A DNA stretch of 64,000 nucleotides. Origin: JAJXZJ01 sp050012855. GTDB taxonomy: Bacteria > Verrucomicrobiota > Verrucomicrobiia > Limisphaerales > J093. The notes under the pieces were generated by a model, which made no database searches, was not told the origin of the DNA, and saw only the letters and a program-made list of their open reading frames with translations. Below are positions 25,434 through 33,763 of this stretch, piece by piece. The stretch's first letter is position 1. Every line of letters starts with the position of its first letter. The stretch spans positions 1 to 64,000 of the forward strand of contig JBEKGJ010000022.1 of assembly GCA_050012855.1 (NCBI GenBank), read 5' to 3'. The position numbers and the translations under genes were made by a program.

Positions 25434-25719
25434 CTACAGGTGGTTCTGCAACAGCGGAATGATCGAGACGGGAAAGGTAGTCACCCGGTCCTTGTCCGCC
25501 TTGCCCGACCGCACCGTGATCTGCTTCATCTCAAAGTCCACGTCCTTGACCCTCAACCGCAGCGCTTCCATGATGCGCAAGCCGCTGCCGTAAAGCAACT
25601 TCCCCACCACGCTTGATCCAGTCCACGTAGGTCCGTTCGGTGTGCAGGAAGTAGTGGTGCAACCGCATCACCTGCCGCACCCGATCCAAAAGCTTCGCCG
25701 TTCTGGCTTGACTGTCCAT
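25434..25719 (-). pseudogene. intI: integron integrase (IntI) relic
   Basis: On the minus strand the first part reads like the SAM-like N-terminal domain of IntI: LLDRVRQVMRLHHYFLHTER then TYVDWIKR. After a deletion and frame change near 25610 the sequence resumes as LLYGSGLRIMEALRLRVKD, the box I region with the first catalytic arginine, then SGKADKDRVT and a stop at 25434. A working IntI is about 320-340 residues. Here the middle and everything after box I are missing, so there is no catalytic tyrosine. Its orientation, pointing away from the cassettes, is the normal integron arrangement. Confidence 0.8.
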
Positions 25720-25840
25720 CCGGTTCCAAGGACTATTTGCCCCATGATGAACCTGATATTGCCGCCGGTCAAGAAGGTGTTAAAACCCCGCCAATATCAC
25801 GTTATCAGGTCAAAATGACATGTTAATCAATGGTTAGGTG
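25720..25840 (+). other. presumed attI/promoter region of the relic integron
   Basis: This 120-base gap lies between the divergent IntI relic and the first cassette. It contains GATATTGCCGCCGG and AACCCCGCCAATATC (a possible imperfect palindrome), and ends at GTTAGGTG (25834-25841), the expected crossover box GTTRRRY where the first cassette joins. A cassette promoter is likely here but no convincing -35/-10 pair is seen. Confidence 0.5.
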
Positions 25841-25855
25841 TCATTCTCGCATCGC

Positions 25856-26368
25856 ATGAAAAAGTGTCTGCAAGAGATTGGAAAAGGTTATCTAGCAGCA
25901 ATAGGAGCAGCCCTGCTACCATTGACGCTGGCAGCCATACCACAACTCCCAAAGTTGGTGTCAGGTCTTTCATTGTCAGATACAACGGTATTGTATATCC
26001 GAGCAGGGTTGGCATTGTTCGGTTTCGCGCTTCTCGCTTTTGTTGGCTGGAGTCTGTTTTTTCAGGCGCGTCGGAAGCTTCACTTGATTGAGAAGCAGTT
26101 GGCTGATGCTTTGGCTCATCCCCACCGTTTTCAAGATGATTGCACCCTCGACGAGACAGGAATGTATCGCCACAAAGCCAAGCCGGGCTTTTTTTGTGTG
26201 GCGTGCGCAGTTGAGAATAGAGAGTCGCCGATGATAGAGTCGTCAGATAAAGGCTGGGGCTGGAATTGTCCAGTAGAGAGCAAGCACTTCGTTCAAGGAC
26301 CTGCTTACAAGCCTTACACACCCATAGCAGTCCGAAGTCCTTGGCATTTAGGCCCAGAAGATTTTTGA
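25856..26368 (+). CDS. cassette 1: two-helix membrane protein with a Cys-pair tail
   Basis: A 170-residue protein of unknown function. Two hydrophobic stretches (about residues 13-32 and 45-65) look like membrane helices. A charged region follows, then FFCVACAVEN with a further cysteine about 26 residues on (WNCPVE), resembling a small zinc-binding or redox tail. It starts just inside the cassette boundary (a GTG at 25838 is an alternative) and ends 13 bases before attC1. Its GC content is lower than the chromosome's, as is common for cassette genes. Confidence 0.7.
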   Translation: MKKCLQEIGKGYLAAIGAALLPLTLAAIPQLPKLVSGLSLSDTTVLYIRAGLALFGFALLAFVGWSLFFQARRKLHLIEKQLADALAHPHRFQDDCTLDETGMYRHKAKPGFFCVACAVENRESPMIESSDKGWGWNCPVESKHFVQGPAYKPYTPIAVRSPWHLGPEDF

Positions 26369-26381
26369 CTATCACCATGAC

Positions 26382-26510
26382 ACCTAACAAGCTGGATGGA
26401 GCCCACGGCTGGCTACCCTTGGCTTCAGCGGATGGTTTTTGTTCGTTCATGGTTTGGTTTCGTTTCTTTGGTTTGTCCCCGCCAGCCGTGGCTCATCCGG
26501 GTCGTTGGGC
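26382..26510 (+). repeat. attC site 1
   Basis: R'' ACCTAAC (26382-26388) and R' GTTGGGC (26504-26510) bound a 129-base imperfect palindrome. The inner arms GCCCACGGCTGGC and GCCAGCCGTGGCTC pair, as do GCTGGATGG and CCGGGT-type flanks. This is the length and structure of a classical attC recombination site. The left arm matches the truncated site at the window's left end. Confidence 0.85.
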
Positions 26511-26513
26511 GTC

Positions 26514-27008
26514 ATGACAGCGCGTTCCATCATTACTTTCGTTGCTCTGCTTTCGCTGGGACTTGCAGCTACTGGCTGCGTATCTTCCCGGAAGCCCGTT
26601 TTTGACCTTGAAGGCAAGAGCGTTACGATTCCATTCGAGGTATCGGGCACATTTCTGAGGTTTGCAGGGCATCCAACGGTGAAGGCGATGATTAATGGAG
26701 TCACCGGGAGATTCATCATAGATACCGGAGCACCAGGGCCGATCTTGACCACCACAGCTGTGCGTCGCTGTGGAATCGTCACCTTCCCAAGTCGCAGTAG
26801 AGGCGCAGATATGTTCGGCGCGGTGTATCCACTCAGCCTGGCCACCAACATCACAATCCGGTTCACCCCACAGTTTTCCATCCACTACAAGGAGGTGCTT
26901 GTAAGCCCCGAACACGGTGATAATTTTGGCTTACTAGATTTCGGCACACTCCGTTCTGCGCATGCAGTCATGGACATGGGGCAGAAGACGATTACTGTGA
27001 CTAAATGA
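26514..27008 (+). CDS. cassette 2: lipoprotein with retropepsin-like aspartyl protease domain
   Basis: A 164-residue protein starting four bases after the R' box. The N-terminus has a lipoprotein signal (ALLSLGLAATGC, with C21 or so as the lipid site). The middle has KAMINGVTGRFIIDTGAPG, the FIIDTGA motif of single-domain retropepsin-like aspartic proteases. LLDFGTL and AVMDMGQKTITV later match the second half of that fold. It may cleave a periplasmic substrate. Bacterial members are poorly studied. It ends two bases before attC2, as expected of a cassette. Confidence 0.75.
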   Translation: MTARSIITFVALLSLGLAATGCVSSRKPVFDLEGKSVTIPFEVSGTFLRFAGHPTVKAMINGVTGRFIIDTGAPGPILTTTAVRRCGIVTFPSRSRGADMFGAVYPLSLATNITIRFTPQFSIHYKEVLVSPEHGDNFGLLDFGTLRSAHAVMDMGQKTITVTK

Positions 27009-27009
27009 A

Positions 27010-27102
27010 GCCCAACGAGCAGATGCACCGAACCCCGCGTTCGCGCTGTGGCTTGCAGGCGGGAGTTTTCTGGGGCGGGGTCGGTGATCCTGGTCGTTAG
27101 GT
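27010..27102 (+). repeat. attC site 2
   Basis: R'' GCCCAAC (27010-27016) and R' GTTAGGT (27096-27102) enclose a 93-base palindrome with arms CACCGAACCCCGC and GCGGGGTCGGTG. Size and boxes fit an attC between cassettes 2 and 3. Confidence 0.82.
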
Positions 27103-27116
27103 GGACTCGCGCTTTT

Positions 27117-28253
27117 ATGCTTGGCTGGCTCAAACAAATGCTCAATAGAGGACAAGAAGCTGCGCTGCCAGTTTCAGGCCAGAGTGCGTCGCCTTCTCAG
27201 GATGCTCCTTTCGCTGTCACTATTTCGGTGTGCAGTCCAGTCAGTAAGCCAGCACGATTTCGCTCGGCAGCACTCGCGCAGCTTTGGAAGCAGGTTGGCA
27301 GCATCTCGCATCCACAGCATCCATTTCTCGACCCGGCCTATTCACCCGGTTCGCTCATGCCCGCTGCTGATTTTTCGCCGTGGGTAGCCGAGCGGCTCGC
27401 CGCAGACGATTGGGATTCCATTTGGGAGCTTTTGGCTTTTATTTCCACCGACTCACAAATCACCGGGCTACGCCACACATTCCAGTCTTATGATTTTAGC
27501 AGGTTTGTCGAGGCAGAGCCTGCGCTGTTGCGCGAGTTACACGCGATTGCCATTCTCACCTACCGCATCCAGTGGACAGGACACGAGGACAGCCGGAGTT
27601 CACTCCTTGCGTGGTTATTCGAGCATTCTTTGGCCTCTTACCCGTTCGCCATCCACAAGGCGGAAATCGCGCACCTACTCGACGGCGCGAACAAGGTCAT
27701 CTATCATCGCAATCACGAGTTCAAAGATATGCGACCGCCAGAGCCGATGCTGAGAGCAGACAGTCTCATTAGGCCGGAGCTACCAGACGTTTCGGCAGCC
27801 GGTCAGGCTCTGCGTAGTTATCCAGCTACGTTCAGGACTTGCATTACATATTCTCTGCACCGAGGGTCGCCCGTTCCGGGCATGATTCGGCCACAGTTGC
27901 AGGGTGAGTATGGACTACGGCAGTTTGGGTTATCCGACCGCCAGAATTCGCATTTTTTTACCCATTGCGGACTTTTCGAGGCTCCCGCAGATTTGAGCCT
28001 GCTCGCCAGTCGTCTTTCCAAGGACGAGCTTTTGCAGATTGCCGTGGCTCACGGCATCGAGGTTACTAAGTCGTGGAAGAAGGAGCGCATCATTCAGAGT
28101 TTGTTGAGCACCGAAGCTGCTCGTTCTACTATCGCTTCCAGAGCAGGAGACAATCTTGTGCAGCTTCGCTGCGATGTTCGCACAGCGTTTGACGCTTGGA
28201 CAGCAAGAGTGTCGTCTCTGCGGAGTATTGCTCTATGTTTGTCTCGTGCATGA
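27117..28253 (+). CDS. cassette 3: SAP-domain-like protein
   Basis: A 378-residue protein, large for a cassette gene. Near the C-terminus (about 310-350) LASRLSKDELLQIAVAHGIE then KSWKKERIIQSLLS looks like a SAP motif, a helix-extended loop-helix that binds DNA or a protein partner. The rest is a mixed alpha/beta region with no recognised fold. Upstream open codons overlap attC2, so the ATG at 27117 is preferred. It ends seven bases before attC3. Function is unknown; a DNA-related or defence role is possible. Confidence 0.7.
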   Translation: MLGWLKQMLNRGQEAALPVSGQSASPSQDAPFAVTISVCSPVSKPARFRSAALAQLWKQVGSISHPQHPFLDPAYSPGSLMPAADFSPWVAERLAADDWDSIWELLAFISTDSQITGLRHTFQSYDFSRFVEAEPALLRELHAIAILTYRIQWTGHEDSRSSLLAWLFEHSLASYPFAIHKAEIAHLLDGANKVIYHRNHEFKDMRPPEPMLRADSLIRPELPDVSAAGQALRSYPATFRTCITYSLHRGSPVPGMIRPQLQGEYGLRQFGLSDRQNSHFFTHCGLFEAPADLSLLASRLSKDELLQIAVAHGIEVTKSWKKERIIQSLLSTEAARSTIASRAGDNLVQLRCDVRTAFDAWTARVSSLRSIALCLSRA

Positions 28254-28260
28254 ACCGTCC

Positions 28261-28324
28261 ACCTAACACACCAAGGCATTGCCTTGAGCGAGTCGGCGAG
28301 CCTCAAGGCAATGCGTGGTTGAAC
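28261..28324 (+). repeat. attC site 3
   Basis: R'' ACCTAAC (28261-28267) and R' GTTGAAC (28318-28324) bound a 64-base palindrome with arms CCAAGGCATTGCCTTGAG and CTCAAGGCAATGCGTGG. This shorter type recurs partly at 29113 and at 40759-40814 on the minus strand. Confidence 0.78.
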
Positions 28325-28572
28325 GAGCCCGGTGGAACGGCACCGGCCTTGTAATTAGCTTTCCCTCCTCAGTCCGCCCCGACGGCCCGTGGTCGGGACT
28401 CTCTTGAAGAATCGCTGCAGGCAACAGGCGCTGCGCGTTCAGACTTGGACGGCGTGGGAGATTCGCGGCTCCCCGGCTTGGTCGTGGCGTCATTTCGCGC
28501 GCCTGTGCCTGAGCCGGGGCGTTCGCTCGAAGGGGGCTTGCGTCGGTAGCCGGTTTGTGCCACGTTGGAACC

Positions 28573-28809
28573 ATGAAAGAGGCCGTGGTCAGAGCGCGCG
28601 TGGCGTCCGGGCTGAAGCGGGACGCTGAAGCCGTATTTGCGCAGTTGGGAATCAACACTACCGAAGCGATCCGCATGTTCTTGAGTCAGGTGAGGCTGCG
28701 GAGAGGGTTGCCGTTCCAGGTTTCAATCCCGGATAATCAGGACCTGTTGCTGCCTGGCGCGATGCGGCAGCGAGCGCTGGATGTCCTGTATGACGACCAA
28801 GCCGGGTGA
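28573..28809 (+). CDS. cassette 4: RelB/DinJ-like antitoxin
   Basis: A 78-residue protein with MKEAVVRARVASGLKRDAEA, then LGINTTEAIRMFLSQV, the ribbon-helix-helix pattern of RelB/DinJ antitoxins, and a GLPFQVSIP tail typical of the family. It would bind DNA as a dimer and neutralise the toxin through its C-terminus. It overlaps the toxin gene by 20 bases. The start at 28573 puts the RHH strand at the N-terminus. Confidence 0.85.
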   Translation: MKEAVVRARVASGLKRDAEAVFAQLGINTTEAIRMFLSQVRLRRGLPFQVSIPDNQDLLLPGAMRQRALDVLYDDQAG

Positions 28810-29107
28810 AGTGTACCGCGTGGATCTGGGCCTGGGCGGCAAGGTCCGGTTGATGGTGGTTGTCTCGCGAGAGGATCGCGCTGCGCCCCGGGCGCTGAGT
28901 TTGTGTGTGCCGATCACCACGGTCTGCCGTCAGTCTCCGTACGAGGTGGAGTTAGCCGCCGCGGCCTTTCTGACGCAGAAGAGTTACGCGAACGTGCAGG
29001 GTCTGCAGGCGGTTCAGCACCATGAATTGCGGGGCCCCGTCGGGACCATTTACGGTGAACCGTTCCAGAAGATCCGCCAAGCGCTGCAGTATGCGCTGGA
29101 ATTGTGA
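28790..29107 (+). CDS. cassette 4: MazF/PemK-like toxin
   Basis: A 105-residue protein. MTTKPGEVYRVDLG, then MVVVSREDRAAP and CVPITTV have the SH3-like barrel pattern of MazF/PemK endoribonucleases (GEVYRVDLG, PVVVVS/R). FLTQKSYANVQGLQAVQ contains the usual second conserved stretch with the S/T-x-x-x-x-Q-x-x-x-(L/I) catalytic region. Such enzymes cut mRNA. Pairing with a RelB-like antitoxin rather than a MazE one is common. Toxin-antitoxin cassettes are thought to stabilise integron arrays. Confidence 0.85.
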   Translation: MTTKPGEVYRVDLGLGGKVRLMVVVSREDRAAPRALSLCVPITTVCRQSPYEVELAAAAFLTQKSYANVQGLQAVQHHELRGPVGTIYGEPFQKIRQALQYALEL

Positions 29108-29140
29108 CACGAGCGAACACACCAAGGCATTGCCTTGAGC
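29106..29140 (+). repeat. partial attC site 4
   Basis: ACACACCAAGGCATTGCCTTGAGCGA-type sequence, broken by a few mismatches, repeats the left arm and spacer of attC3, but the R'' box is degenerate (AGCGAAC) and the right arm is missing. It marks the eroded right end of the cassette array. Confidence 0.55.
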
Positions 29141-29199
29141 GATCCGGCGTGCCATGCAGGGTGGCGCGCCCCTCTTGGATCACGGTGCCTCACTTGGAA

Positions 29200-30093
29200 A
29201 TGTCAGCCGGGCTCGCCGATCAGCAGGTGGTCGAGTTGGCCGGTTCCGTCATTCAGCGGGCCGTCCGGCAATGGTCCATGCTCTCGGGCCTGCTGGCCTC
29301 GGCGGCGGGCTATTCTCCCCGAGCGGCCGGCCAGGTTCGCCGACAGCCAGCCGGTGGCGAGGCCGCGGTCTTGATTTACTGCGCCCGGGGCGGCGGTTGG
29401 TGCGAGGTGAACGATCGACGCCAGCCGGTTCACCGGGGCGACCTGCTGGTCCTGCCGCCGCAAGTCCCCCACGCCTATGGCGCACATCGCTCGAATCCCT
29501 GGACCATCCACTGGGTGCGCGCCCGGGGCAGTCGGGTGCCCGATTACCTGCGAGCGATGGGCGTGGATGCGGAACACCCGGTCCTGCGCCTCGGCGAAGA
29601 CCTGCCGGTGCTCTCGCTCTTGAATGAAGTCCGCCAAAACCTCCAGACCGCACCGGCCCCGTGGAACGTCTTCCACGCCGCGCACACGCTCGGGCATCTG
29701 CTGAGCGTGCTCATTCAGCACCGGGGCGGCTTGCCGGACGAGTCCTCGCCGGGCGTCCAGAAAGTCGCCCGCAGCATCACCTACATGAGCGAGCATCTGC
29801 ACGAACCACCCCGGGTGGGCACGCTCGCCATGCTCGCCGGCCTTTCCCCGGCGCATTTCAGCGTCCTCTTTCGCCAGCAGACCGGTTCCTCGCCGCACGC
29901 CTACCTGCACCTGCTGCGCATGCACCGGGCCGTGCAATGGCTCACCGGCACCGGGCTGAGCGTGAAAGAAGTTGCCGACCGGCTGGGCTACCGCGACCCG
30001 TTCCACTTTTCAAGGAAGTTCAAGGAGTTCAGCGGCGTGTCGCCCCGGGAGTACCGCGAGTCTCACCACGCGCCGGCGCCGTCCGGCAAGTAA
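29200..30093 (+). CDS. AraC-family transcriptional regulator
   Basis: A 297-residue protein. The first half is a cupin-like sensor (VLIYCARGGGWCEV, then HRGDLLVLPPQVPHAYGA, with the H-containing metal-like motif). The second half is a two-HTH AraC domain (PPRVGTLAMLAGLSPAHFSV, then VKEVADRLGYRDPFHFSRKF). It lies directly ahead of mtaB on the same strand (125 bases), so it probably controls that gene. The inducer could be a small carbon compound. The start is uncertain: 29200 gives a complete cupin. Confidence 0.88.
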   Translation: MSAGLADQQVVELAGSVIQRAVRQWSMLSGLLASAAGYSPRAAGQVRRQPAGGEAAVLIYCARGGGWCEVNDRRQPVHRGDLLVLPPQVPHAYGAHRSNPWTIHWVRARGSRVPDYLRAMGVDAEHPVLRLGEDLPVLSLLNEVRQNLQTAPAPWNVFHAAHTLGHLLSVLIQHRGGLPDESSPGVQKVARSITYMSEHLHEPPRVGTLAMLAGLSPAHFSVLFRQQTGSSPHAYLHLLRMHRAVQWLTGTGLSVKEVADRLGYRDPFHFSRKFKEFSGVSPREYRESHHAPAPSGK

Positions 30094-30217
30094 CGGTGAT
30101 CCGGCGGGCAAATCGAAGGTTCGTCCATGCGAATCCGCGCTTTGTCCATTCGCTCTCCGACCCCGACGCCCTAACCTGTGCGTCGTGCGGGCCGGCCATC
30201 ATCGCCGCCCGCCGGTT

Positions 30218-31606
30218 ATGATCATGAAAACTTTCACCGAACTCGCCATCCCGGACGCCGCCGACCTGCGTTTCGGCCTCGCGTCGAAGCCGCTCACCAC
30301 TCGCCGCGGGATGGCCCTCGGCGGCGGCCTCGTGTACCCGGAGCTGAATTTCACCCTGCCGACCATGTTCGTGAATGAGGCGACCCGGCCCGAGGTCCGG
30401 CAGCATTACCGCGACATGATCGCTGGGGCGCTCCGCCGCGCCGTCGAACTGGAAGCCCCCGGCGTGGTCATCGAATTCGAGACGCTGCCGCCGATGACGG
30501 AGAATCCCTCGTGGGGCATCGAACTCACCCGGATCCTGCTCGACGCCCTGGAAGAGGCCCACGCCAAGCGTGGCTTGAAGAGCGTGCTGCGCATCACGCC
30601 CAACGACCTACGCGAGATGGAACGCCCGCCGCGGATGCGCAGCGGCCGGTTCTACGAAGCCATGCTCCAGACGTTTGAAGGCTGCGCCGCCGCCGGGGCG
30701 GAACTGCTCAGCATCGAATCCGTCGGCGGCAAGGAGGTCCACGACGACGCGCTCATGATGGGGGACATCCGCGGCGTGCTGTTCGGCCTGACGGTGCTGG
30801 GCGTGCGCGACATGCGGTTTTTGTGGACCGCGCTGGACGGGATCGCCCGCCGGCACGGCGTGCAGGCCGCCGGCGACACGGCGTGCGCTTTTGGCAACAC
30901 CGCGATGGTGCTCGCCGAGCAGCGGATGATCCCGCGCGTGTTCGCCGCGGTCGTCCGCGCGATTTCCGCCGTGCGCACGCTGGTCTGCTATGAATGTGGC
31001 GCCGTCGGCCCCGGCAAGGACTGCGGCTACGAAAACCCCATCCTGAAGGCGATCACCGGCTTTCCGATGGCGATGGAAGGCAAGACCGCCGCGTGCGCGC
31101 ACGCGAGCCCGCTGGGCAACATCGCCGCCGCCACCTGCGACACCTGGAGCAATGAATCCGTCCAGAACGTCAAGCTCCTCGGCGGCATGGCGCCCACCTG
31201 CTGCCTGGAACAACTCATCTACGACTGTCGCCTGATGAACGAGGCCCAGGCCGACGGCCGTGACGCCGCGTTGCTCTTTCGCAAGTGGCTGGTTAACTCA
31301 GATGCGCGCCTCGACCCGCAAGCTTTCATCATCGCTCCCGCAAATGCCGTGGCCATCGCGCGAGCAATCGTCCGCGCGCCGGACGCCTACCACGCTGGCA
31401 AGGCGGCCGCGCTGACGGCGGTGCAACTCCTGCGCCACGCCCAACGCGACGGCGCGCTCCACATCACCCCGCGCGAACTGCCCTGGCTCGACCGCATCCA
31501 GCAGGCCGTGGAAACCACGCCGGACACCGAAGCGGAGTTCATCGGCGCGATGCTGGCGGAAGTGGACACGACCAAGTTCGTGGCCGGCGATTACGGGATT
31601 GGTTAG
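30218..31606 (+). CDS. mtaB: methanol:corrinoid methyltransferase (MtaB family)
   Basis: A 462-residue protein close in length to archaeal and bacterial MtaB. Conserved stretches are IEFETLPPMTENPSWG, the VCYECGAVGPGKDCGYEN segment with the zinc cysteines, and HASPLGNIAAATCD then KLLGGMAPTC. MtaB transfers the methyl group of methanol to a corrinoid protein. No MtaC corrinoid protein or MtaA partner is encoded in the window, so it either works with distant partners or acts on another methylated substrate. It is a single gene behind an AraC regulator. Confidence 0.88.
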   Translation: MIMKTFTELAIPDAADLRFGLASKPLTTRRGMALGGGLVYPELNFTLPTMFVNEATRPEVRQHYRDMIAGALRRAVELEAPGVVIEFETLPPMTENPSWGIELTRILLDALEEAHAKRGLKSVLRITPNDLREMERPPRMRSGRFYEAMLQTFEGCAAAGAELLSIESVGGKEVHDDALMMGDIRGVLFGLTVLGVRDMRFLWTALDGIARRHGVQAAGDTACAFGNTAMVLAEQRMIPRVFAAVVRAISAVRTLVCYECGAVGPGKDCGYENPILKAITGFPMAMEGKTAACAHASPLGNIAAATCDTWSNESVQNVKLLGGMAPTCCLEQLIYDCRLMNEAQADGRDAALLFRKWLVNSDARLDPQAFIIAPANAVAIARAIVRAPDAYHAGKAAALTAVQLLRHAQRDGALHITPRELPWLDRIQQAVETTPDTEAEFIGAMLAEVDTTKFVAGDYGIG

Positions 31607-31644
31607 CCAGGTGATGCTTCTGGCCTTCGACACCTGCTGCACTC

Positions 31645-31833
31645 CAGGTTAACATCCGCGATGCCAGAAGCCTGGTCATCCATCCGGCCTCGACCACGCA
31701 CCGGCAATTGATGCCGGCGGAGCAGGCCGACCCGGGCGTCACCGCGGACTGCATCCGCCTCTCCGTCGGCCTGGAGGACATCGCCGACATCAAGACGGAC
31801 ATTGACCACGCGTGGCGGATCGCCACCGCTTAA
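31645..31833 (+). pseudogene. truncated duplicate of the metY 3' end
   Basis: Reads NIRDARSLVIHPASTTHRQL, then EQADPGVTADCIRLSVGLED, then IADIKTDIDHAWRIATA and a stop. This is the last 60 or so codons of O-acetylhomoserine sulfhydrylase (metY at 23846-25147), about 85% identical at the protein level. There is no start or PLP domain. The following terminator is copied as well. It is a relic of a second metY or of a segmental duplication. Confidence 0.88.
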
Positions 31834-31849
31834 CCACCCAAAAAACACG

Positions 31850-31892
31850 GCCGCAGGGGGAACTTGACCCGCCTTCACCTGCGGCTTTTTGT
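31850..31892 (+). terminator. intrinsic terminator, copy of the metY terminator
   Basis: GCCGCAGG and CCTGCGG arms, with a loop containing CTTGACCCGC and a TTTTTG run, almost the same as the terminator at 25165. It lies 115 bases before cysT and ends the truncated metY copy. Confidence 0.8.
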
Positions 31893-32005
31893 TTCCACCG
31901 CCACGCCGATCCGGCGGCGTTCGCGCACGCGCAACCTCGCGCGTTCTTCCCCAAGCCGATTTTCCCAGCGGCCGGACTTGCGAGAGCCGCATTAGCAGCT
32001 AAGCT

Positions 32006-32860
32006 GTGGCGGTTTCCTTCCAGCGGCCGATTGGAATAGTGGAAAAGCGATTCAATGTCCTGCCCGGGTTCGGGCTAACGATGGGTTACACGCTGCTCTA
32101 TCTCAGCGTGATCGTGCTCCTGCCCCTTGCTGGTCTCCTCTTTCGCGTCCTGCACCTGTCCTGGTCCGACTTCTGGAACCTCGCAACCGCCCCGCGCGCC
32201 CTGGCCGCCTATCGGCTCACCTTCGGGGCCTCCCTCGTTGCTGCGGCCATCAACGGCGTCTTCGGCACGCTGCTTGCCTGGGTGCTCACCCGCTATGAAT
32301 TCCCGGGCCGACGGTTTCTCGACGCCCTGGTGGACTTCCCCTTCGCGCTGCCCACGGCGGTGGCCGGCCTGACCCTCGCCAGCCTGTTCAGCGCGAACGG
32401 CTGGCTGGGACGCTTCCTGGTCCCGCTGGGCATCCGCGGCGCGTTCACCTCGCTGGGGATCGTGATCGCCCTCACGTTCATCGGCCTGCCCTTTGTGGTC
32501 CGCACCCTGCAACCGGTGCTGGCCAACCTCGAACGCGAGGTCGAGGAGGCGGCGGCGACCCTCGGCGCCGGCCGGGTGCGCACGTTCCTCACGGTGATCG
32601 CGCCCACGCTCCTGCCTGCGGTGCTGACCGGGTTCGCCCTGGCCCTGGCCCGCGCCATCGGCGAATACGGCTCGGTCATCTTCATCGCCGGCAACCGGCC
32701 GTTTTCCTCGGAAATCGCCCCGCTGCTCATTTTCATCAAGCTCGAGGAGTACGACTACGCCGGCGCGATGGCCCTGGCGGTCGTCCTGCTGGCAGTATCA
32801 TTTTTGCTTCTCATCACGATCAATAAGCTCGAACGCTGGGCGGGCCGTTATCAGAACTGA
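32006..32860 (+). CDS. cysT: sulfate/thiosulfate ABC transporter permease CysT
   Basis: A 284-residue permease with six membrane helices. FALPTAVAGLTLASLF and the EAA loop EREVEEAAATLGAGRVRTF are characteristic of CysT/CysU. It would form the membrane channel with CysW. It begins at a GTG (32006) and ends three bases before cysW. No sulfate-binding protein gene is in the cluster. The region just upstream carries a metY relic, which suggests rearrangement. Confidence 0.93.
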   Translation: MAVSFQRPIGIVEKRFNVLPGFGLTMGYTLLYLSVIVLLPLAGLLFRVLHLSWSDFWNLATAPRALAAYRLTFGASLVAAAINGVFGTLLAWVLTRYEFPGRRFLDALVDFPFALPTAVAGLTLASLFSANGWLGRFLVPLGIRGAFTSLGIVIALTFIGLPFVVRTLQPVLANLEREVEEAAATLGAGRVRTFLTVIAPTLLPAVLTGFALALARAIGEYGSVIFIAGNRPFSSEIAPLLIFIKLEEYDYAGAMALAVVLLAVSFLLLITINKLERWAGRYQN

Positions 32861-32863
32861 CGC

Positions 32864-33763
32864 ATGGCCGGCACCCCAAAAAACCGCGGACGGGAGGCGC
32901 GCAAGTCGCAGCGCGGCGCTGAGGAGTCGCCGCTGGTGAAATGGACGCTCATTGCGATGGCGCTGGCGTTCGTGCTCCTGTTCCTGGTGCTGCCGCTGGC
33001 CAACGTGTTCGCCCAGGCGCTGGCGAAGGGCGGACGCCACGCCCTCGGGGCCCTGGCGGACCCCGACACGCAGGCCGCCATCCGCCTCACGCTGCTCGTG
33101 GCCGCGATCGCGGTGCCGCTGAACCTGGTCTTCGGCCTCGCCGCCGCGTGGGCCATCGCCAAGTTCGAATTCCGGGGCAAATCGCTGCTCATCACGCTCA
33201 TTGACCTGCCGTTTTCGGTGTCGCCCGTGGTGGCCGGTCTCCTGTTCGTGATCCTGTTCGGACGACAGGGTTATCTCGGCCCCTGGCTGGACGCGCACGA
33301 CCTCCAAATCCTCGTCGCGGTGCCGGGCATCGTCCTGGTCACCGTGTTCGTCACATTCCCGTTCGTGGCCCGCGAGTTGATCCCGGTGATGCAGGCCGCC
33401 GGCAGTGAACCGGAGGAGGCGGCCCTGACCCTCGGCGCCAGCGGCTGGCAGACCTTCTGGCACGTCACCCTGCCGTCCGTCAAATGGGGCCTGCTCTATG
33501 GAGTCATCCTGTGCAACGCCCGCGCGATGGGCGAATTCGGCGCCGTCTCGGTCGTCTCCAGCCACATCACCGGTCTGACGGATACCATGCCGCTGCGGGT
33601 CGAGAAGCTCTACCAGGACTACGACCTGGCGGCGGCGTTCACCGTGGCCAGCCTGCTGGCGCTGCTCGCGCTGGTCACCCTCGGCCTCAAAACGCTGCTC
33701 GAATGGCAGCAGGCCCGCGCCTACGCCCGCGCCGAACGCAGTCTGAATTCACCCGCCCCATGA
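32864..33763 (+). CDS. cysW: sulfate/thiosulfate ABC transporter permease CysW
   Basis: A 299-residue permease with about six helices. It has DLPFSVSPVVAGLLFV, EPEEAALTLGASGWQTFW (EAA loop), and GEFGAVSVVSSHI, all typical of CysW. It overlaps cysA by ATGA, so all three genes are one operon. The N-terminal 24 residues are basic and cytoplasmic. Confidence 0.93.
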   Translation: MAGTPKNRGREARKSQRGAEESPLVKWTLIAMALAFVLLFLVLPLANVFAQALAKGGRHALGALADPDTQAAIRLTLLVAAIAVPLNLVFGLAAAWAIAKFEFRGKSLLITLIDLPFSVSPVVAGLLFVILFGRQGYLGPWLDAHDLQILVAVPGIVLVTVFVTFPFVARELIPVMQAAGSEPEEAALTLGASGWQTFWHVTLPSVKWGLLYGVILCNARAMGEFGAVSVVSSHITGLTDTMPLRVEKLYQDYDLAAAFTVASLLALLALVTLGLKTLLEWQQARAYARAERSLNSPAP

